A DNA stretch of 14,140 nucleotides from JBFJVZ01 sp041623895 (lineage in GTDB: Bacteria > Planctomycetota > Planctomycetia > Pirellulales > Pirellulaceae): positions 1 to 14,140 of the forward strand of contig JBFJVZ010000182.1 of the NCBI GenBank assembly GCA_041623895.1, read 5' to 3'. The translations under genes and the position numbers were made by a program. How positions within the stretch are numbered: the first letter of the stretch is position 1; every line of letters starts with the position of its first letter. Below are positions 13,451 through 14,140 of the stretch, in pieces. The notes beneath the pieces were generated by a model that was not told the DNA's origin, did not search any database, and saw only the letters and a program-made list of their open reading frames with translations.

Positions 13451-14140
13451 ATGCGCAGGGTGGTTGTCACAGGCTTGGGAGCGGTTGCTCCGACCGGCAA
13501 AAACGTCAAAGCGGCGTGGCGGCAGGCTGTCGCTGGCCAGTCAGCGATCAAACGGATTGCCCGGTTCGAAACCGAAACGCTGCCAGTCAGCATCGCTGGA
13601 GAAATCAGCGACTTTGACGCGAGAAGTGTCATGGACGCAAAGACAGCGCGTCAGACATCACGCTTCGTTCAATTCGCGGCAGTAGCAGCTGACGAAGCGC
13701 TTCGGGATGCCAATTACGATGACACGCTCAGCCAGGATTGCGGGTGTTTGATTGGCGTTGCCATCGGAGGTCTGGGTGAGATCGAGGAAAGCTCGTGTTT
13801 GTTGGCCGAACGCGGCGCATCGAGGATTTCTCCGTTCACGTTGCCGTACGCGATACCCAACATGGCGTCCGGATTTGTCGCCATCCAGCACAAGCTGCGA
13901 GGTCCCAACTTTTCTGTCGCTACTGCGTGTGCCAGTGGAACGCATGGAATCGGTGAAGCGGCTCGACTGATTCGCGATGGTGAAACCGTGATGATGCTGG
14001 CCGGAGGCGCTGAGGCGGCGATCTGTCCGCTCTCGATCGCGTCGTTTGCCAAGATGAAAGCGCTGAGCCGCAGGAATGACGAGCCGGAATTAGCTTCACG
14101 TCCGTTTGATCAGCATCGTGATGGATTTGTGATGGGGGAA
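13451..14140 (+). CDS. fabF: Beta-ketoacyl-ACP synthase II, KAS II type (partial, runs off the window)
   Basis: The first 230 residues of a KAS I/II condensing enzyme, about 55% of the usual ~415. It opens with the classic MRRVVVTGLGAVAPTG. The active-site cysteine is C160 in VATACASGTHGIGEA, at almost the same place as in E. coli FabF, followed by GGAEAAICPLSIASFAKMKALS and SRPFDQHRDGFVMGE. The two catalytic histidines lie beyond the window edge. It elongates acyl-ACP by condensation with malonyl-ACP. ATG 13451 has GGGGA five bases upstream; an ATG at 13408 is in another frame. It is the next gene after FeeM-like 4, same strand, 458 bases on. It could be the housekeeping fabF or a paralogue that shapes acyl chains for the synthases; the rest of the gene and its neighbours would tell. 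FeeM enzymes draw acyl groups from acyl carrier protein, so the pairing is meaningful. Confidence 0.92.
   Translation, partial: MRRVVVTGLGAVAPTGKNVKAAWRQAVAGQSAIKRIARFETETLPVSIAGEISDFDARSVMDAKTARQTSRFVQFAAVAADEALRDANYDDTLSQDCGCLIGVAIGGLGEIEESSCLLAERGASRISPFTLPYAIPNMASGFVAIQHKLRGPNFSVATACASGTHGIGEAARLIRDGETVMMLAGGAEAAICPLSIASFAKMKALSRRNDEPELASRPFDQHRDGFVMGE

Overview
The window looks like chromosomal DNA of a marine planctomycete of the Rhodopirellula/Stieleria (Pirellulaceae) type. I infer this from the combination of FeeM-like acyltransferase paralogues, a FemAB protein of the exosortase/PEP-CTERM-associated kind, and wide intergenic spaces filled with short hairpin repeats such as the GGTAACCC...GGGTTACC and CCTGGGGC...GCCCCAGG families. 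No database search was possible, so the taxonomy is an inference.

Layout from left to right. Positions 1-216 hold repeats. A FemAB/GNAT-type protein lies on the minus strand (217-1245). After a divergent 415-base gap comes the first FeeM-like N-acyl amino acid synthase (FeeM-like 1, 1660-2457, +), a mobile-looking hairpin, and a small PilZ protein (2592-2918, +). Convergent to these is a two-gene minus-strand operon: a membrane fusion lipoprotein (6048-7316) whose stop overlaps the start of an RND permease (3001-6051) by ATGA. Divergent from the pump is FeeM-like 2 (7627-8397, +). A 0.6-kb repeat-rich gap leads to FeeM-like 3 (8995-9786, +), which faces a NarL/LuxR-type regulator with a degenerate receiver (9902-10612, -). 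A 1.1-kb gap without convincing genes follows; it holds a candidate structured RNA with an intrinsic terminator. Then come a stand-alone pseudo-receiver (11736-12080, +) and FeeM-like 4 (12174-12992, +), a large inverted-repeat element, and the first 230 codons of a beta-ketoacyl-ACP synthase II (13451 to the window end).

The main signal is the concentration of four diverged FeeM-like synthases within about 11 kb, together with a dedicated-looking efflux pump, an acyl-chain elongation enzyme and two atypical regulators. FeeM enzymes have a GNAT/LuxI-like fold and join an acyl chain from acyl carrier protein to an amino acid. A coherent reading is a locus that makes, exports and regulates a family of long-chain N-acyl amino acids. 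Marine Stieleria species are known to make N-acyl dehydrotyrosines (stieleriacines), which makes this plausible, but the products and the pump substrate here are inference. The C-terminal motifs divide the four enzymes into pairs 1/4 and 2/3, so they are probably not redundant.
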